Source: Paracoccaceae bacterium (GTDB taxonomy: Bacteria > Pseudomonadota > Alphaproteobacteria > Rhodobacterales > Rhodobacteraceae). Taken from it: a DNA stretch of 44,554 nucleotides. Shown piece by piece: positions 27,335 to 36,202 of the stretch; position 1 is the first letter of the stretch; each line of letters starts with the position of its first letter. The position numbers and the translations under genes were made by a program. The notes under the pieces are model-generated. The model worked only from the letters and a program-made list of their open reading frames with translations. It was not told the DNA's origin and did not search any database. The stretch is from assembly GCA_007692585.1 (NCBI GenBank), contig REBU01000088.1:1-44554 (forward strand), given 5' to 3'.

Positions 27335-28123
27335 TCAACGCAAACGCGGCGGGCGCTGCGGGTCCAGTCCGGGGGGCGTGTGCGCCTCTGTCGCCGCGCT
27401 TTGCGCCTGTGGCAGATCGAAGCGCAGCCCCACCCGCGCGCAATCTGCCGCGCGGGCGTCCTCGGCGCGCAGGAAGGTCACATCCAGGAGCCCCGCCTCG
27501 ACGCCCGAAAAACTGAGCGCGGCCTGAACCCTGCGGGCAAGCGCCGCTTCCGCACCCTGTGCCGGGTCGATCACCACAAGCATATGGCCACGCGCGCCGC
27601 CCTCGGCCTCGGTTCCGACCAGATAGGCCATCTGCGCCAGCCCTTCCATGCGCGCAAGCCGCTGATCCAGAGCCACCAGCAGGGCTTCGGGCAGCCCTTT
27701 GGGCGGATGCAGCGCGATGATGCGCGCCGACAGTTCTTCGGGGCGCTCTGCAAGCATCTGCGCCAGCCAGTCCAGAATCTCGGGCGACAACAGCCGTGAC
27801 GAAGGCGCCACCCCCAGATTGAGCCCCAGGCCGATCCCCTGCCCGACCAGCATCTCGACCAGCGCCCGACCCGGCAGCGCGGCATAGGGCGCAGGCAGCC
27901 CGGTGAATTCGGTCAGCCGCGCCTCGGTGTCGAAAGCCAGCACCAGCGGGCCGTCTTCAAGGTCAAAGACCTTGGGGCTGATCTGATCGCCCTCGGCCTC
28001 CTGTGCCAGCAGCAGGAACAACTCGGCCTCGGCCAGCCGCCCGAAATAGCGCAACCGCAGCGCGCCATCATCGGGCGCGGCCTCGCTGGCGGCCCATGCC
28101 TGATCAAGCAATGTCTCTGTCAT
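27335..28123 (-). CDS. SseB family protein
   Basis: A 262-residue soluble protein. The N-terminal half has the SseB-type layout: LDQAWAASEAAPDDGALRLR, FLLLAQEAEGDQISPKVFDL, then LVLAFDTEARLTEFTG and YAALPGRALVEML. The C-terminal half (HPPKGLPEALLVALDQRLAR onward) resembles the second SseB domain. The family is named for enhanced serine sensitivity; its biochemical function is not known. It lies upstream of rplM-rpsI on the same strand, with an apparent separate promoter for rplM between. Confidence 0.82.
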   Translation of the reverse strand: MTETLLDQAWAASEAAPDDGALRLRYFGRLAEAELFLLLAQEAEGDQISPKVFDLEDGPLVLAFDTEARLTEFTGLPAPYAALPGRALVEMLVGQGIGLGLNLGVAPSSRLLSPEILDWLAQMLAERPEELSARIIALHPPKGLPEALLVALDQRLARMEGLAQMAYLVGTEAEGGARGHMLVVIDPAQGAEAALARRVQAALSFSGVEAGLLDVTFLRAEDARAADCARVGLRFDLPQAQSAATEAHTPPGLDPQRPPRLR

Positions 28124-28460
28124 GCCAGCGCTCCTGTCCGCAACTTTCCCCGCAGCTAAAGCGGTCCACAGGTCTTGGCAAGGCCTTGCGCCCCAGCCCC
28201 ACCCAAAGCAAGCGGGACAGTTTCCTCATGGCCCTGCGCGCAACATATGCAAATAAGTTGATTGTCACATGCGACTTGCCACCAGATGGAATACTTTCCC
28301 AAACCGCGCCATGAAAGCGAAGGAAATCCCGGCAAGCGGAGCATGGGCGAAACCCGGTTCGGCGCAGCGCCCCCGAAGCGGGCCGCATGAAGCTTGCCAG
28401 CGCGCCGCGCGCTTCCTAGATGCCGCGCAAGATGCAAATCAAACCGCAAGGAATGTCACC
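28124..28460. other. Divergent intergenic region, SseB / rhodanese
   Basis: A 337-base gap. An AT-rich patch at 28242-28268 holds a weak minus-strand promoter candidate for the SseB gene (GTGACA, 15 bases, TATGTT). The rhodanese side (28300-28460) is GC-rich, open in the + frame upstream of the chosen ATG but without family similarity. I see no RNA gene or convincing operator. Confidence 0.45.
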
Positions 28461-29393
28461 ATGCTGCGCAACACTGCCCTGACCCTGTCCTTGATCGCCC
28501 TGCCGTCGCTCGCCTTCGCCACACCTGAAGGCTGGGGGCCGCTGTTGGAACCCGCCGAGCTGGCCGCAATGCTGGACGCTGATGAGGCGATCCGCATCAT
28601 CCATGTCTCTGGCGATTTCAGCGCGGGCCACATCCCCGGCGCGGCCTATTCGCCCTATGCCAACTGGCGCGGTGGCCCGTCGAACCCCGGCGCGCTTCTG
28701 CCCGAACTGGAGTTTGAACTGGAAGCGGCCCGCGTCGGGGTCGAGGCTGATCTGCCCGTGGTGCTGGTCCATGCCGGGGACAGCCCAACGGATATGGGGG
28801 CCGCCGCCCGCGTCTACTGGACGCTGAAATCGCTCGGCGTGCAGGATCTGGCGCTTCTGAACGGGGGCTTTGCTGCATGGCAGGAGGCGCAGCTTCCCGT
28901 CTCGACGACGCCTGTGACCATTGAAGAAACAGGGTTCATGGCGGAATGGCGCGATGACTGGTATATCTCGACGCGCGAAGTCGAAGCGCTGGTCGCATCG
29001 GGCGAGGCCCGGTTGCTCGACAGCCGCCCCGAAGGCTTCTTTCAGGGGCTTGCATGGTCGATCGCGCGGCCGGGCACGATCCGCAGCGCCGAAAATCTGG
29101 AATTCAGCGATTTCTTCGAAGGCAATCGCATGGTCACGCCTGAGCGGGCCCGCGAGATTGCCGTAGCGCAAAGCCTGACAGACGCGCCGATCACCGTGTC
29201 CTTCTGCAACACGGGCCATTGGGCGGCGCTCAATTGGTTTGCACTCAGCGAATTGGCAGGGGTGGAGAATACGCGCCTTTATGCCGAAAGCATGGCCGAG
29301 TTTGCAATCCATAGCGCAGAATTGGACAATGAACCGAGCCGAATCGCTTATCTGTGGCGCTCGACCTTACGCTGGGTCGAAGGTTTCTTCTGA
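28461..29393 (+). CDS. Periplasmic tandem rhodanese sulfurtransferase
   Basis: A 310-residue protein with a signal peptide (LRNTALTLSLIALPSLAFAT) and two rhodanese domains. The first (about 25-145) has the fold landmarks FSAGHIPGAAYSPYANWR and LLNGGFAAWQ. Its active loop reads VHAGDSPTD, without cysteine. The second (about 165-300) carries the likely active cysteine in SFCNTGHWAA. An inactive N-domain and active C-domain is the usual tandem arrangement. The CNTGHWAA loop differs from the common CRxGxR loop. It probably moves sulfane sulfur in the periplasm. AAGGA lies nine bases ahead of ATG 28461. The YeeE/YedE transporter follows, pointing to a joint role in thiosulfate or sulfur handling. 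Confidence 0.88.
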   Translation: MLRNTALTLSLIALPSLAFATPEGWGPLLEPAELAAMLDADEAIRIIHVSGDFSAGHIPGAAYSPYANWRGGPSNPGALLPELEFELEAARVGVEADLPVVLVHAGDSPTDMGAAARVYWTLKSLGVQDLALLNGGFAAWQEAQLPVSTTPVTIEETGFMAEWRDDWYISTREVEALVASGEARLLDSRPEGFFQGLAWSIARPGTIRSAENLEFSDFFEGNRMVTPERAREIAVAQSLTDAPITVSFCNTGHWAALNWFALSELAGVENTRLYAESMAEFAIHSAELDNEPSRIAYLWRSTLRWVEGFF

Positions 29394-29476
29394 CAGGCAC
29401 ATTTGCCGCCCTGTCTTTGCTTCAGGCCTGTGCGCATGACTAGCGCGCAGGCATTCCACTTTGAAAGGCTGCCCCC

Positions 29477-30592
29477 ATGTTGCTGCAACGCGCCTCGGTT
29501 TTGCTGATCGCCCTTGGCTTCACGGCTTTCGCCTTCATCATGGCAGGGCCGCGCGCCGGGCTTCTGGTCATGGTGGGCCTTGGCTTCGGGCTGGTGCTTG
29601 AAGGGCTGCGCTTTGGCTTTGCCGGTCCCTGGCGCATGATCATAACCGATCGCGACGGGCGCGGGCTGATCGCGCAGCTGATCGCCATCGCACTCGTGGC
29701 ACTCGTGGCCTTTCCCTTGATGGCCGCCAATCCCGGCGAGCTGGTGGGCGCCCATGCGCCGGTCGGTGTGGCGATGATCCTGGGCGCTTTCGTCTTCGGG
29801 GTGATGATGCAGCTGGTGATGGGTTGCGGATCGGGCACGCTGGTCAATGCAGGCAGTGGCAATCTGGTCGGGCTGATCGCGCTCATTGGCTTCATCGGCG
29901 GCAGTTTCGCAGGCACATTGCATCTGGGCTGGTGGACGGGTCTAGGCAGCCTGCCGGTGATTTCCGCGCAAGGCGCGCTCGGCGCGCAGCTGGGCCTGAT
30001 CGCGACACTCGCAGGGCTGGCGCTGGTGGCGGCAGTGACGCTGTCGCGCGCCGCCCCCGGCAAGCGCATGCCGCCCGCGCGGCTCTGGATCGCGGCGGGG
30101 CTGATCGCGGCCCTCGCACTTGCCAATCTGGTGATCGCGGGCCAGCCTTGGGGCATCGTCTACGGGCTTGGGCTCTGGGGCGCGAAACTCGCACAGGCGG
30201 GGGGCGCGGATCTGGCCGCAAGCGCTTTTTGGGCGGCGGACGGCAATGCGGCGCGGCTGAGCGCGTCGATCCTGACGGATGTGACCTCGCTGACGAATAT
30301 CGGCCTTCTGATCGGGGCCTTCGCGGTCATGCGCTGGCGTGCGGCACCAGGGGCGCAGACCCAGGCGCTGACGCCCCTCTCCTATCTCGCGGTCCTTGGC
30401 GCGGCGCTGGTGCTGGGCTACTCGGCGCGGCTGGCCTTTGGCTGCAATGTCGGCGCGTTCTTCTCGGGCATCTCGACCGGGTCGTTGCATGGCTGGGTCT
30501 GGCTGGTTGCGGCCTTCGCAGGCTCGATCCTCGGCATCCGCTTGCGCCCCACGGTCCTGCGCCCCGCCGCTGCACAGGGAGCCTACGCATGA
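29477..30592 (+). CDS. YeeE/YedE family sulfur-compound transporter
   Basis: A 371-residue membrane protein with about nine to ten hydrophobic segments in two pseudo-symmetric halves. Each half bears the glycine-cysteine motif of the YeeE/YedE (TsuA-type thiosulfate uptake) family: VMGCGSGTLVNAGSGN near residue 115 and LAFGCNVGAFFSGISTGSLH near residue 325. The cysteines are thought to relay thiosulfate through the pore. It lies directly downstream of the exported rhodanese, and a 58-residue membrane protein overlaps its stop by ATGA. Confidence 0.9.
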   Translation: MLLQRASVLLIALGFTAFAFIMAGPRAGLLVMVGLGFGLVLEGLRFGFAGPWRMIITDRDGRGLIAQLIAIALVALVAFPLMAANPGELVGAHAPVGVAMILGAFVFGVMMQLVMGCGSGTLVNAGSGNLVGLIALIGFIGGSFAGTLHLGWWTGLGSLPVISAQGALGAQLGLIATLAGLALVAAVTLSRAAPGKRMPPARLWIAAGLIAALALANLVIAGQPWGIVYGLGLWGAKLAQAGGADLAASAFWAADGNAARLSASILTDVTSLTNIGLLIGAFAVMRWRAAPGAQTQALTPLSYLAVLGAALVLGYSARLAFGCNVGAFFSGISTGSLHGWVWLVAAFAGSILGIRLRPTVLRPAAAQGAYA

Positions 30593-30765
30593 GCCCCGCC
30601 TCACTTTCGCGCCCGCTCACGGCCACCCTCGCGATGCTGCTGGTCGGCGGCATCCTCGCGCTGGACCTTGCCCTTGCGGGGGCACCGGATCTTTTCACGG
30701 CGCCGAGCGCCATCGCTCTGGGATCCGGCGCAGCCCCTGAGGGGGCGCATTGCTCCGGCAACTGA
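30589..30765 (+). CDS. Small membrane protein coupled to YeeE
   Basis: A 58-residue ORF starting in the ATGA overlap with the transporter gene, with a strong GGGAG ribosome site ten bases ahead. It has one predicted membrane helix (LTATLAMLLVGGILALDLAL), a polar C-terminal tail and a single cysteine near the end (GAHCSGN). I do not recognise a family. Coupling, ribosome site and membrane helix support a real gene. It may be a transporter accessory subunit, and the terminal cysteine could take part in sulfur transfer; that is inference. Confidence 0.65.
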   Translation: MSPASLSRPLTATLAMLLVGGILALDLALAGAPDLFTAPSAIALGSGAAPEGAHCSGN

Positions 30766-30833
30766 AATTGCGCTGGCCGCGCTGCGCGGTTTCGGGTTAA
30801 CCTGTCGGCCAAACCCCTGACCGGAGTGTTCCG

Positions 30834-31412
30834 ATGCGTGCGATCTTTCTGTGCCTTCCCGCCGCCGCCCTGCTGGCGGCCTGTATCGAGATGGACATGA
30901 CCGTCGAAGTGCTGGGCGAAGATGAAGCCCGCGTCACGGGCGTCATCCAGATGCAGCGACAGGCCTTCGAGATGACAGGTGGCGACGAGAGCTTCTGTGC
31001 CGAAGAGGACGGCGGCACGCTGGAGATGACCGACACGCATGTGCGCTGCATCATCGACAAGACGGGCACCTTTGCAGAAGTGATGCCAAGCGAGGCCAGC
31101 GGCGACACCCCGACCGAGATGCAGGGCGAGCTTGTCCATCTTGGCGGAGATCGCGTGCGTGCCTTCCTGCCGCTGACCGGCATGGAAGACGAGCTTGACG
31201 AGATGGGCGAAGACCCGGCCATGCTTGCGATGATGCGCCAGATGTTCACCGGGATGTCGATCAGCTTCACCATGAAAGGCCGCGAGATCGAAAGCTCGAC
31301 AGGCACGATTTCCGAAGACGGGACATCTGCGACGATCACGCTGGGGGTTGACGATCTGATCGCGCCCGCCGCCGAACGGCCGGGCGATTTCGAGACGATC
31401 CTGCGGTTCTGA
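30834..31412 (+). CDS. Lipoprotein of unknown function
   Basis: A 192-residue protein with a lipoprotein signal (MRAIFLCLPAAALLAAC; lipobox LAAC), so anchored at the membrane from Cys17. The mature part has an acidic, methionine-rich composition (DMTVEVLGEDEARVTGVIQM, LTGMEDELDEMGEDPAMLAM) and two more cysteines that could pair (SFCAEED, HVRCIID). It resembles LppM-like beta-rich lipoproteins in the ITISLGVDDL-type ending, but I cannot assign a function. A ribosome site (CGGAG) precedes the ATG. It is downstream of the sulfur module and converges with pgi, seven bases away. Confidence 0.8.
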   Translation: MRAIFLCLPAAALLAACIEMDMTVEVLGEDEARVTGVIQMQRQAFEMTGGDESFCAEEDGGTLEMTDTHVRCIIDKTGTFAEVMPSEASGDTPTEMQGELVHLGGDRVRAFLPLTGMEDELDEMGEDPAMLAMMRQMFTGMSISFTMKGREIESSTGTISEDGTSATITLGVDDLIAPAAERPGDFETILRF

Positions 31413-31418
31413 CCGCGC

Positions 31419-33023
31419 TTACGCCCGCGCGCGGATGTACTCCACCAGTGCGCGGGTCGAGCCGTCCTTGGCGCTCGCATCCGCGCCTTCCAGCACCGGC
31501 CCCAGCGCGGTCGCAAGCTCCTTGCCCAGCTCCACCCCCCATTGATCGAAGGAATTGATCCCCAGGATCACGCCTTCGACAAAGACGCGGTGTTCGTAAA
31601 GCGCCACGATCTGACCCAATGTGAAGGGCGTCAGTTGCGGATAGATCAGCGTCGTCGAGGGCCGGTTGCCGGGAAAGACCCGGTGACGCGCCTGCCGGTC
31701 CAGCTCCGGGCCCGAAAGCCCTTTGGCGGCCATCAAGGCGCGCGCCTCCTCAAGCGTGCGACCGCGCAGCAGCGCTTCGGATTGCGCCAGACAATTCGCG
31801 GCCAGCAGGCGGTGATGATGCGCCAGATCCGGCTCATGCCCCCGCGCCGCAAGCAGGAATTCGCACGGCACAACCCGCGTGCCCTGATGGATCAGCTGAT
31901 AAAACGCATGCTGGCCATTCGTGCCCGGCTCGCCCCAGACCACCGGGCCTGACTGGCGCTCCAGATCGCGCCCATCCATGCCGACGCGCTTGCCGTTCGA
32001 TTCCATTTCCAGCTGTTGCAGATAGGCCGGCAGCCGCGCCAGACGCTGATCATAGGGCAGGACCGCGCGCGTGGCATGGCCGCAGATCTGATTATGCCAG
32101 ATCCCCACCAGCGCCAGCATGACCGGCATGTTCTGCGCCAAGGGCGCATCGATGAAATGGGTATCCATCGCCCGCGCCCCGTCGAGGAATTGCGCAAACG
32201 CCTCTGCACCGATGGCGATCATCACCCCCAGCCCGATGGGGCCCCAGACCGAATAGCGCCCGCCCACCCAATCGGCAAAGCCAAACACCCGCTCCGGCGC
32301 GATCCCGAACTCGGCCGTCTTGTCGCGCGCGGTCGAGACCGCCGCGAATTGCGCCCCCGGATCGCGGACCTTCACGGCCATCCAGTCGCGCGCGGTGCGG
32401 GCATTGGTCATCGTCTCGATGGTGGTGAAGGTCTTGGAGGCCACGATCACCAGCGTGCGCTCCGGGTCGAGCCCCTTGAGCACATCGGCCATATGCGCCC
32501 CATCGACATTCGAGACATAATGCACCCGCGGCCCATCATGCCAGGGCGCGAGCGCCAGCGTCACCATCGCAGGCCCCAGATCAGAGCCGCCAATGCCGAT
32601 ATTCACGACATCGGTGATCGCGCCCCCCTGCCCCGTGATGCGCCCCGCGCGCAAGTCTTCAGCGAAGGCAAAGGCGCGCGCGCGCTCGGCGCGCAATTCG
32701 GGCATGACATCCGCGCCATCCACCTCGATCACCGCGTCCTCGCCCGCGCGCTGTGCCACATGCAGCACGGCGCGGCCCTCGGTCTCGTTGATTTTCGCAC
32801 CCGCAAACATCGCCGCGCGCGCATCGGCCAACCCGGCCCCTTCCGCCAAAGCGACCAACAGATCGCGCGCGTCCGCGTCAATGCTGGTCTTTGAATAATC
32901 GAGCCGCATCTCGCCCGCCGCGACCGTGAACGCGTTCGCGCGGCCCGCATCGGCGAACAGCTCCAGAATCGGCCGCTCCGCATAGGCGCGCTGATGCTCT
33001 GCCAGCCTGTCCCAGATGCTCAT
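31419..33023 (-). CDS. pgi: Glucose-6-phosphate isomerase
   Basis: A 534-residue PGI interconverting glucose 6-phosphate and fructose 6-phosphate. Signatures: [39 protein letters not shown] (PGI signature 1), MESNGKRV with the catalytic Glu, [11 protein letters not shown] with the catalytic His, and [14 protein letters not shown] (signature 2). Start [18 protein letters not shown] at 33023 has a G-run ribosome site; an ATG four codons upstream lacks one. It follows zwf and pgl on the same strand but behind an intrinsic terminator. Confidence 0.96.
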   Translation of the reverse strand: MSIWDRLAEHQRAYAERPILELFADAGRANAFTVAAGEMRLDYSKTSIDADARDLLVALAEGAGLADARAAMFAGAKINETEGRAVLHVAQRAGEDAVIEVDGADVMPELRAERARAFAFAEDLRAGRITGQGGAITDVVNIGIGGSDLGPAMVTLALAPWHDGPRVHYVSNVDGAHMADVLKGLDPERTLVIVASKTFTTIETMTNARTARDWMAVKVRDPGAQFAAVSTARDKTAEFGIAPERVFGFADWVGGRYSVWGPIGLGVMIAIGAEAFAQFLDGARAMDTHFIDAPLAQNMPVMLALVGIWHNQICGHATRAVLPYDQRLARLPAYLQQLEMESNGKRVGMDGRDLERQSGPVVWGEPGTNGQHAFYQLIHQGTRVVPCEFLLAARGHEPDLAHHHRLLAANCLAQSEALLRGRTLEEARALMAAKGLSGPELDRQARHRVFPGNRPSTTLIYPQLTPFTLGQIVALYEHRVFVEGVILGINSFDQWGVELGKELATALGPVLEGADASAKDGSTRALVEYIRARA

Positions 33024-33057
33024 ATTCGCCCCCATTCATTTTCTGCCAAAATACTCG

Positions 33058-33081
33058 AAAAAACCGGGGCGCCAGCCCCGG
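33058..33081 (-). terminator. Terminator/attenuator between pgl and pgi
   Basis: On the minus strand CCGGGGC and GCCCCGG form a perfect 7-bp stem with a TGGC loop, followed by six T residues. It lies 18 bases past the pgl stop and only 35 bases ahead of pgi, leaving little room for a pgi promoter. Partial read-through is likely. Confidence 0.85.
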
Positions 33082-33099
33082 CCCCTGCCAAAACCAACC

Positions 33100-33771
33100 T
33101 TATTCGGCCCAGTGCACCTGCGCTTGCGACAGCACCGCGGCAATCGGCGCGTCCAGCGGCGACAGGCCGCGCGCGCGTTGCAGGGCGTCGCGCTTGGCCT
33201 CACCCGTGATCAGCACATGCACATGCATCGCGTCGCGCAGCACCGGCGCCGTCAGGGTCACGCGCGGCTCGCCCGCCGCGTCAGCCCGCATCGCCATCAG
33301 CGGCGGCGCATCGGCGCGCAACGCGGCTTCCAGATTATCGGCACCGGGAAAGAGCGAGGCCGTATGCATATCCTCGCCCATCCCCAAAAGCAGCACCGAG
33401 AGCGGCAGATGCGGCGCGAGTTCCGCACTCAGCGCCTCCAGCCCATCCTCGGGCGTGGGCAGATCAGCGCGCAGAGGCAGCAGCCGCGCCGCCGCAGCTT
33501 CGCCCACCAACAAACGCTCGCGCAAGAGCCGCGTGTTCGAGCGTGGGCTGTCTTCCGGAACCCAGCGCTCGTCATTGAGCACGACGGCCACATTTTCCCA
33601 GTCCAGATCGACCCCGCTCAGCGTGTCGAAAACCGGACCCGGCGTCGTGCCGCCGGGCACGCTGAGCGTTGCGCGGCCCGTGCTGCGCAAGACCTGCCCC
33701 AGTTCCGAGGCAATGCGCTGCGCGACCCGCAGCATCAGCATGTCGCGGTCGGGGTATTCGTGAAACTCCAT
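33100..33771 (-). CDS. pgl: 6-phosphogluconolactonase
   Basis: A 223-residue lactonase of the NagB-like (DevB) fold, hydrolysing 6-phosphogluconolactone made by Zwf. Motifs: ATLSVPGGTTPGPVFDTLS, VVLNDERWVPEDSPRSNTRL, LSVLLLGMGEDMHTASLFPG, where family members have GxDGHTASLFP (here E-D-M-H), and ALRDAMHVHVLITGEAKRDA-like tail. The ATG shares its first base with the zwf stop (TAATG), so it is tightly coupled to zwf. Confidence 0.95.
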   Translation of the reverse strand: MEFHEYPDRDMLMLRVAQRIASELGQVLRSTGRATLSVPGGTTPGPVFDTLSGVDLDWENVAVVLNDERWVPEDSPRSNTRLLRERLLVGEAAAARLLPLRADLPTPEDGLEALSAELAPHLPLSVLLLGMGEDMHTASLFPGADNLEAALRADAPPLMAMRADAAGEPRVTLTAPVLRDAMHVHVLITGEAKRDALQRARGLSPLDAPIAAVLSQAQVHWAE

Positions 33772-35219
33772 TACCGGATCTCCCGCCAGCGTCGTCCGTC
33801 CTTGTGCATCAGCATCAGTGCCCCCTCTGGCCCGGTCGAGCCCGGCTCATAGGGTTCGGGCCGGTCGCCACGCGTCTCCCACGCTTCGATCACCGGATCA
33901 ACCCAGGCCCAGGCGGCCTCGACCTCGTCGCCGCGCATGAACAGGGTCTGATTGCCGCGAATGACATCCATGATCAAACGTTCATACGCATCAGGAATGT
34001 CGAGATCATTGCCCAGCGCCTCGGCAAAGCTCATGTCGAGCGCGACATCCTTCAGCCGCATGCCGCCCGGCCCCGGCTCCTTGATCATCACGCGCAGATC
34101 CATGCCTTCATCGGGCTGCAGGCGGATGACCAGCACGTTTTCACGCCATTGATTCGATTCGCCGAAAATGGAATGCGGCGGCTCCTTGAAGGTGATGGCG
34201 ATCTCGGAGACCCGCGCGCGCAACCGCTTGCCCGTGCGCAGGTAAAAGGGTGTGCCTTTCCAGCGCCAGTTGGACACATGCAGCTTCATGGCAATGAAAC
34301 TTTCGGTGCGGCTGTCAGGATTGCCGGATTGCGCCAGGTAATCATCGCCGCCCGCCCCACCGCGATATTGCCCGCGCACCAGATCGCTCGGCGGCAGCGG
34401 GTCAAGCGCGCGGATGACCTTGAGCTTTTCATCGCGCATCGCGTCCGGCTCAAAACAATGCGGCGGCTCCATCGCGATCAGGCAGAGCAGCTGCATCAGG
34501 TGGTTTTGCACCATGTCCCGCATCGCGCCGGAATTATCGTAATATTCCCCGCGCCCACCGACGCCGACAGTTTCCGCAACCGTGATCTGCACATGATCGA
34601 CGAATTGCGCGTTCCAGAGCGGCTCGAACAGGATATTGGCAAAGCGCACCGCCATCAGGTTCTGGACCGTTTCCTTGCCCAGATAATGATCGATGCGGTA
34701 GATCTGATCTTCGTGAAAATACGCCGCAAGGCTTGCATTGAGCGCACGCGCTGAAGCCAGATCCTTGCCGAAAGGCTTCTCGACCACGATCCGCGCGTTG
34801 CGATCCGCGATGCCGCGCAGATGCAAGCGCTGGGCCAGTTCGCCGAACAGCGCGGGGGCGACCGAGAAATAAAACGCGCGCACTGTCTCCTCGCGCATCA
34901 GCGCGCCAAGCGCGTCCCAGCCGTCATCGCCCTTGGCATCGACGGTGACATATTCGATGATATTCAGAAAGCCCGTGACAATTGCCGCGTCCAGTTCGCT
35001 GGCGGGGACAAATTCCTGCAGCGCATCGTTGACTTGGCTGCGGAAGACCTCGCGGGTCATCTCGGTCCGCGCAGCGCCGATGATCGCGGCACCTTCGGGG
35101 ATCTGCCCTTCACGCCAGCGCCGATAGAGCCCCGGTAGGATCTTGCGCCGCGCCAGATCGCCCGTCGCCCCAAAAATGACCAGATCAAATTGATCGACCG
35201 GAATGACGCGTGCAACCAT
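33771..35219 (-). CDS. zwf: Glucose-6-phosphate dehydrogenase
   Basis: A 482-residue enzyme oxidising glucose 6-phosphate to 6-phosphogluconolactone with NADP. The Rossmann nucleotide site is FGATGDLARRKILPGLYRR. The active site is RIDHYLGKETVQNLMAVRFA, preceded by VVEKPFGKDLASA. The remaining segments (FVDHVQITVAETVGVGGRGE, YYDNSGAMRDMVQNHLMQLL) are standard. Length matches. First gene of zwf-pgl-(terminator)-pgi, feeding the Entner-Doudoroff and pentose phosphate routes. A LacI-like operator and a promoter lie just upstream. Confidence 0.97.
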   Translation of the reverse strand: MVARVIPVDQFDLVIFGATGDLARRKILPGLYRRWREGQIPEGAAIIGAARTEMTREVFRSQVNDALQEFVPASELDAAIVTGFLNIIEYVTVDAKGDDGWDALGALMREETVRAFYFSVAPALFGELAQRLHLRGIADRNARIVVEKPFGKDLASARALNASLAAYFHEDQIYRIDHYLGKETVQNLMAVRFANILFEPLWNAQFVDHVQITVAETVGVGGRGEYYDNSGAMRDMVQNHLMQLLCLIAMEPPHCFEPDAMRDEKLKVIRALDPLPPSDLVRGQYRGGAGGDDYLAQSGNPDSRTESFIAMKLHVSNWRWKGTPFYLRTGKRLRARVSEIAITFKEPPHSIFGESNQWRENVLVIRLQPDEGMDLRVMIKEPGPGGMRLKDVALDMSFAEALGNDLDIPDAYERLIMDVIRGNQTLFMRGDEVEAAWAWVDPVIEAWETRGDRPEPYEPGSTGPEGALMLMHKDGRRWREIR

Positions 35220-35260
35220 GGTGACCTCTTTTCTGGAACACTACGCCCGGCCAAGAGGCC

Positions 35261-35272
35261 GTTAGCGCTATC
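35261..35272. promoter_or_regulatory. LacI-type operator upstream of zwf
   Basis: GTTAGCGCTATC is a near-perfect dyad with the central CG and AGCGCT core common in LacI/GalR-family operators. It lies 42 bases upstream of the zwf ATG and just downstream of the predicted -10, a repressor position. The regulator is not in this window. Confidence 0.5.
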
Positions 35273-35280
35273 AGCGCCTG

Positions 35281-35307
35281 TTTATACAGGTCACTTGCAT
35301 CTGTCCA
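35281..35307 (-). promoter_or_regulatory. Likely zwf promoter
   Basis: On the minus strand TGGACA (-35) and TATAAA (-10; 35281-35286) are about 15 bases apart, ahead of the LacI-like dyad. The -10 sits inside a small inverted repeat, CCTGT-TTAT-ACAGG (35277-35290). Confidence 0.4.
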
Positions 35308-35324
35308 GCGGGACCGCGCGGCGT

Positions 35325-35924
35325 TCAGGACTCCAGTTCCGTATCCCAATACAGGTAATCGAGCCAACTGTCATGCAGATGATTGGGCGGGAAGCGGCGA
35401 CCGAGATTGCGCAACTGCTCGGATTGCGGGCGCAGGGGCGGGTTGCGCAGCTTCATCCCGGCTTCGCGCAGCGTCTTGGAGCCCTTGCGCAGGTTGCAGG
35501 GCGCGCAGGCCGCCACAACGTTTTCCCAGCTGGTCACCCCGCCAAGCTTGCGCGGCAGGACGTGATCAAAGGTCAGATCATTCTTCGCGCCGCAATACTG
35601 ACAGGAAAATTCATCGCGCAAAAACAGGTTGAAGCGCGTAAAGGCAACACGCTTGCGCGGCTTGACATAGTCGCGCAGCACCACCACCGAAGGCACGCGG
35701 ATCTCCATGCGCTGCGACCGCACCACATGCTCATATTCCGCCAGAATATCAACGCGATCGAGAAACACCGCCTTGACCGCATCCTGCCAGGGCCAGAGCG
35801 ACAGCGGATAATAGGACAAGGGTCTGTAATCGGCGTTGAGCACCAATGCGGGAAATTGCCTCAGAGCGACGGGCTCGCGCACAAACTCAGTTCTGAAATC
35901 ACCATCCACAGGTGCTGCCTCCAT
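35325..35924 (-). CDS. HNH endonuclease family protein
   Basis: A 199-residue protein. The N-terminal half (VLNADYRPLSYYPLSLWPWQ, VKAVFLDRVDILAEYEHVVR) is typical of a widespread group of chromosomal HNH proteins. The HNH motif reads CQYCGAKNDLTFDHVLPRKL with ENVVAACAPCNLRKG: two zinc-binding CxxC pairs and the catalytic His of DHV. Role in the cell is not known; these proteins are core in many bacteria and are not linked to a phage here. It starts at ATG 35924 and is separated by 278 bases from the upstream kinase gene. Confidence 0.9.
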   Translation of the reverse strand: MEAAPVDGDFRTEFVREPVALRQFPALVLNADYRPLSYYPLSLWPWQDAVKAVFLDRVDILAEYEHVVRSQRMEIRVPSVVVLRDYVKPRKRVAFTRFNLFLRDEFSCQYCGAKNDLTFDHVLPRKLGGVTSWENVVAACAPCNLRKGSKTLREAGMKLRNPPLRPQSEQLRNLGRRFPPNHLHDSWLDYLYWDTELES

Positions 35925-36202
35925 TCAAGCAGCCCTTTGGGGCGACATCATATTCGCACCCCGCAGGGCCGAAAATCTGCTGCGCCACAGCAGATCACAC
36001 TCAAACTATATATGGCGCGAAGCATCTGGCAAGCGTTTCGCGCCTACAAGATGTCGCAGCACCGCTTTATGCGTAATTTGTAACGTCAAAATGACGCGCC
36101 ACAGATGCCCGGCGCACCGCGCCGGGTGTTGCGGCGACGGTTTCTTTCGCTCAAATCATCCATGACGATGACAGTCGCAGCAGGCAAAAATGCTCGGCAA
36201 TT

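Noticed and set aside
29824-30588. 255-codon open frame ahead of the 58-residue protein
   Set aside because: It overlaps the YeeE/YedE gene in another frame; only the part from ATG 30589 has a ribosome site and sensible composition.
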